Source: DAOTZR01 sp034432595 (GTDB taxonomy: Bacteria; Chloroflexota; Anaerolineae; B4-G1; SLSP01). From it: DNA of 64,000 bases. The notes beneath the pieces were generated by a model. The model was not told the origin of the DNA. It was given only the letters and a program-made list of their open reading frames with translations, and ran no database searches. The stretch is from NCBI GenBank assembly GCA_034432595.1, contig DAOUBT010000052.1:1-64000 (forward strand), read 5' to 3'. Shown piece after piece: positions 62,388-64,000 of this stretch; position 1 is the first letter of the stretch; each line of letters starts with the position of its first letter. A program made the position numbers and the translations under genes.

Positions 62388-64000
62388 ATGAAGACCTTTA
62401 CGCGGGTCGTCCTGTTTGCTTTAGGTAGCGGCCTTATCGCCCTGCTGGCCGGGGCGGGGGTGATGGCGTATGTCGCGCGCATTGCCCTCGACGATTTGGC
62501 CGTCGCCGCCCTGGAGACCCGCCTGGCGGACGCGCGCCTCCTCCTGGATCATCAGGAAGCCTTGCCCGCCACGCCCGATGCCACCCTTCTGGCCTCCTAC
62601 TTCTCGCCCCCCAACCGGCCCCTTGCCAGCACCATCTACATGGTTGATCGAGGTGGGCGCGTGCTCTATCACCCCAATCCGCAACGGCAAGGGCGCGTGG
62701 TCCTGCAGGAGGCCTGGTTCCGCGCCATGCTTGAGGCCACCCCACCGCCGCTTGTCACGACCTGGGATGGACAGGTCGAGCTTGCCGTCTACACTTTCTA
62801 CGAACCGTGGCAATGCTACATTCTCGTCGCGCAACCCCGCGCCGATTTGTATGAAACGTTAGCCACGAGCCTCCCCTACCTGAGCCTGGCCGCCGCGCTG
62901 GGATTTGTCGCGGTGGGTTTGAGCATGATCGCCCTCCTCAAGCGCTTACTCGCCCCATTGGACGACCTCACCGCGGGCGCACGGCAACTCGCCGCTGGCG
63001 TCTGGAGCACGCGCATCGCCATCGCCACGCAGGACGAATTCGGCGCGCTGGCGCAGGCGTTCAACATGATGGCCGCCCAACTCCAGGATACGCTGCGCTT
63101 CCTGGAAGCGCGCATCGCGGCGCGCACCCGCCATCTGGAAGTCGCCGCGCAGGTCGCGCGCCAGATCAGCACCATTCTGGACATTGAAAGCCTGCTGCAG
63201 CAAGTTGTTGTGCTCACCGTGCGCAGCTTCAAACTCTACGGCGCCCTCATCTACCTGTACGACGAGCAGCAACAACGTCTGGTGCGCGTCGCCGGCACGG
63301 ACAGGCAGGGACAAAACCTGGAAGCCACCCTGGGTGACGCCATTCCCATAGATACCGAGTTAAGCCTGATCAGCCTGTGCGCCCGCACCCACCATGCGGT
63401 CAACGTTCACGATGTGCTCGCCTCTCCCGTCCATCTCATGTCCGACCGTTTCCCCGCCACCCGCGCGGAGCTGGCCTTGCCCATCATGTTAGGCGAGCGG
63501 TTATTAGGCGTGTTCGACCTGCTTTCCGATGAGCCGGGATACTTTAGCGAAGAGGATCAGGACATGCTGCAAGCCCTGGCCGAACAAGTCGCCGTTGCCA
63601 TCCGCAACGCACAGCTGTTTTCCGAAGCGCAGGAAGCACGGCGAGAGGCCGAGGAAGCCGCGCATAAGAGCAAACAGGCGCTGCGCGAGACGCAGAGTCT
63701 GCTGCAAGCCGCGCGCGCCATCCTGGGCGCCACCACGTACACCGCCATTAGCGACGCGCTGCACACGTCCCTGCAGGAGCTGGTGCCTGCCACGCGCCAT
63801 CTCGTCCTGCTCCTGGATACGGAACAACGGCAGCTCCTGCACGTGGATTGGCGCGGTGCGGCCTTGAGCGTCCCGCAGAGCTGGGCGGATATGGAGCAGG
63901 GGCTATGGAAGCACGCCCTCACCACACGCCAACCCGTCATCTCCGATGATCCGGAAGATGGCTTGAGCGATGCCGCAGAACAGGCCTGGCGCAGACAGGA
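62388..64000 (+). CDS. HAMP-GAF sensor protein, 3' end cut by window
   Basis: At least 537 codons, no stop before the window end. GGAGGAGGC before the ATG. Membrane helix (about 6-28), an extracytoplasmic Cache-like sensor (about 30-160: TIYMVDRGGRVLYHP), a second helix (about 165-187), HAMP (about 190-245: LDDLTAGARQLAAGVWSTRI, DEFGALAQAFNMMAAQL), a GAF domain (about 265-425), a coiled coil, then the start of a second GAF (about 465-537). The output domain is missing from view, so kinase, cyclase or phosphatase cannot be decided. Confidence 0.9.
   Translation, partial: MKTFTRVVLFALGSGLIALLAGAGVMAYVARIALDDLAVAALETRLADARLLLDHQEALPATPDATLLASYFSPPNRPLASTIYMVDRGGRVLYHPNPQRQGRVVLQEAWFRAMLEATPPPLVTTWDGQVELAVYTFYEPWQCYILVAQPRADLYETLATSLPYLSLAAALGFVAVGLSMIALLKRLLAPLDDLTAGARQLAAGVWSTRIAIATQDEFGALAQAFNMMAAQLQDTLRFLEARIAARTRHLEVAAQVARQISTILDIESLLQQVVVLTVRSFKLYGALIYLYDEQQQRLVRVAGTDRQGQNLEATLGDAIPIDTELSLISLCARTHHAVNVHDVLASPVHLMSDRFPATRAELALPIMLGERLLGVFDLLSDEPGYFSEEDQDMLQALAEQVAVAIRNAQLFSEAQEARREAEEAAHKSKQALRETQSLLQAARAILGATTYTAISDALHTSLQELVPATRHLVLLLDTEQRQLLHVDWRGAALSVPQSWADMEQGLWKHALTTRQPVISDDPEDGLSDAAEQAWRRQ

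Noticed and set aside
1..64000. Prophage, transposon or genomic island
   Set aside because: No integrase, transposase, terminal repeats or phage structural genes were seen. Composition appears even, apart from small AT-rich promoter patches.

Overview
The window looks like a chromosomal segment of a Chloroflexota bacterium of the Anaerolineae type. This is inferred from gene content and style, not from a marker gene. The signs are high GC, many Sec or lipobox proteins with Thr-Pro linkers, several LysM cell-wall proteins, paired SPFH membrane proteins, a cyanobacterial/plant-type site-2 protease, a LysW-like carrier, very large cyclase-ATPase-TPR regulators, and Trp-rich repeats in secreted proteases. 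No prophage, insertion sequence, CRISPR array or rRNA operon was recognised. One tRNA (Gln, CUG) and one TPP riboswitch are present.

Layout. 1-10060: cell-surface genes: a LysM/L,D-transpeptidase, a SIMPL lipoprotein, a repeat-protein-like lipoprotein, a META lipoprotein, a subtilase with about 50 WSD heptads, a LysM/M23 peptidase and a DegV protein. 10098-16810 (minus strand): a degenerate histidine kinase, phosphoglucose isomerase, a small membrane protein, a trans-sulfuration-type PLP enzyme, a DUF4380-like mutarotase-fold protein and, at the head of the last run, a BLUF-cyclase closely resembling photoactivated adenylyl cyclases. 17070-29074: a zinc-ribbon/membrane-protein pair, an MBL hydrolase with a nitroreductase, a ROK sugar kinase, ComEC with a degenerate MBL domain, a degenerate response regulator, and a tightly coupled operon SPFH-SPFH-unknown-PfkB.

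29377-37735 (plus strand): an S2P protease/glycosyltransferase/EEP operon, then MarR with a heterodimeric ABC exporter. 37885-42651: 4-alpha-glucanotransferase (MalQ), a 16-copy palindromic tandem repeat, and a convergent TPR lytic transglycosylase. 42778-47649: a TPP riboswitch controlling thiN and a thiamine-type ABC importer (thiBPQ). 47682-56818: tRNA-Gln, a 1366-residue double cyclase/ATPase/TPR protein with the architecture of soluble adenylyl cyclase, and a 1432-residue secreted C25-like protein with 15 GGWEAI hexapeptides inside a PPC-like domain. 57020-64000: a LysW-like protein with an acidic tail, LysM and repeat lipoproteins, a methyltransferase/UbiA prenyltransferase operon (probably menaquinone synthesis), and a HAMP-GAF sensor running off the window end.

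The most notable point is probable cAMP signalling with both a light-gated (BLUF) and an ATPase/TPR-gated cyclase. Alongside it are several signalling proteins with lost catalytic residues and two unrelated secreted proteases carrying short Trp-containing tandem repeats.
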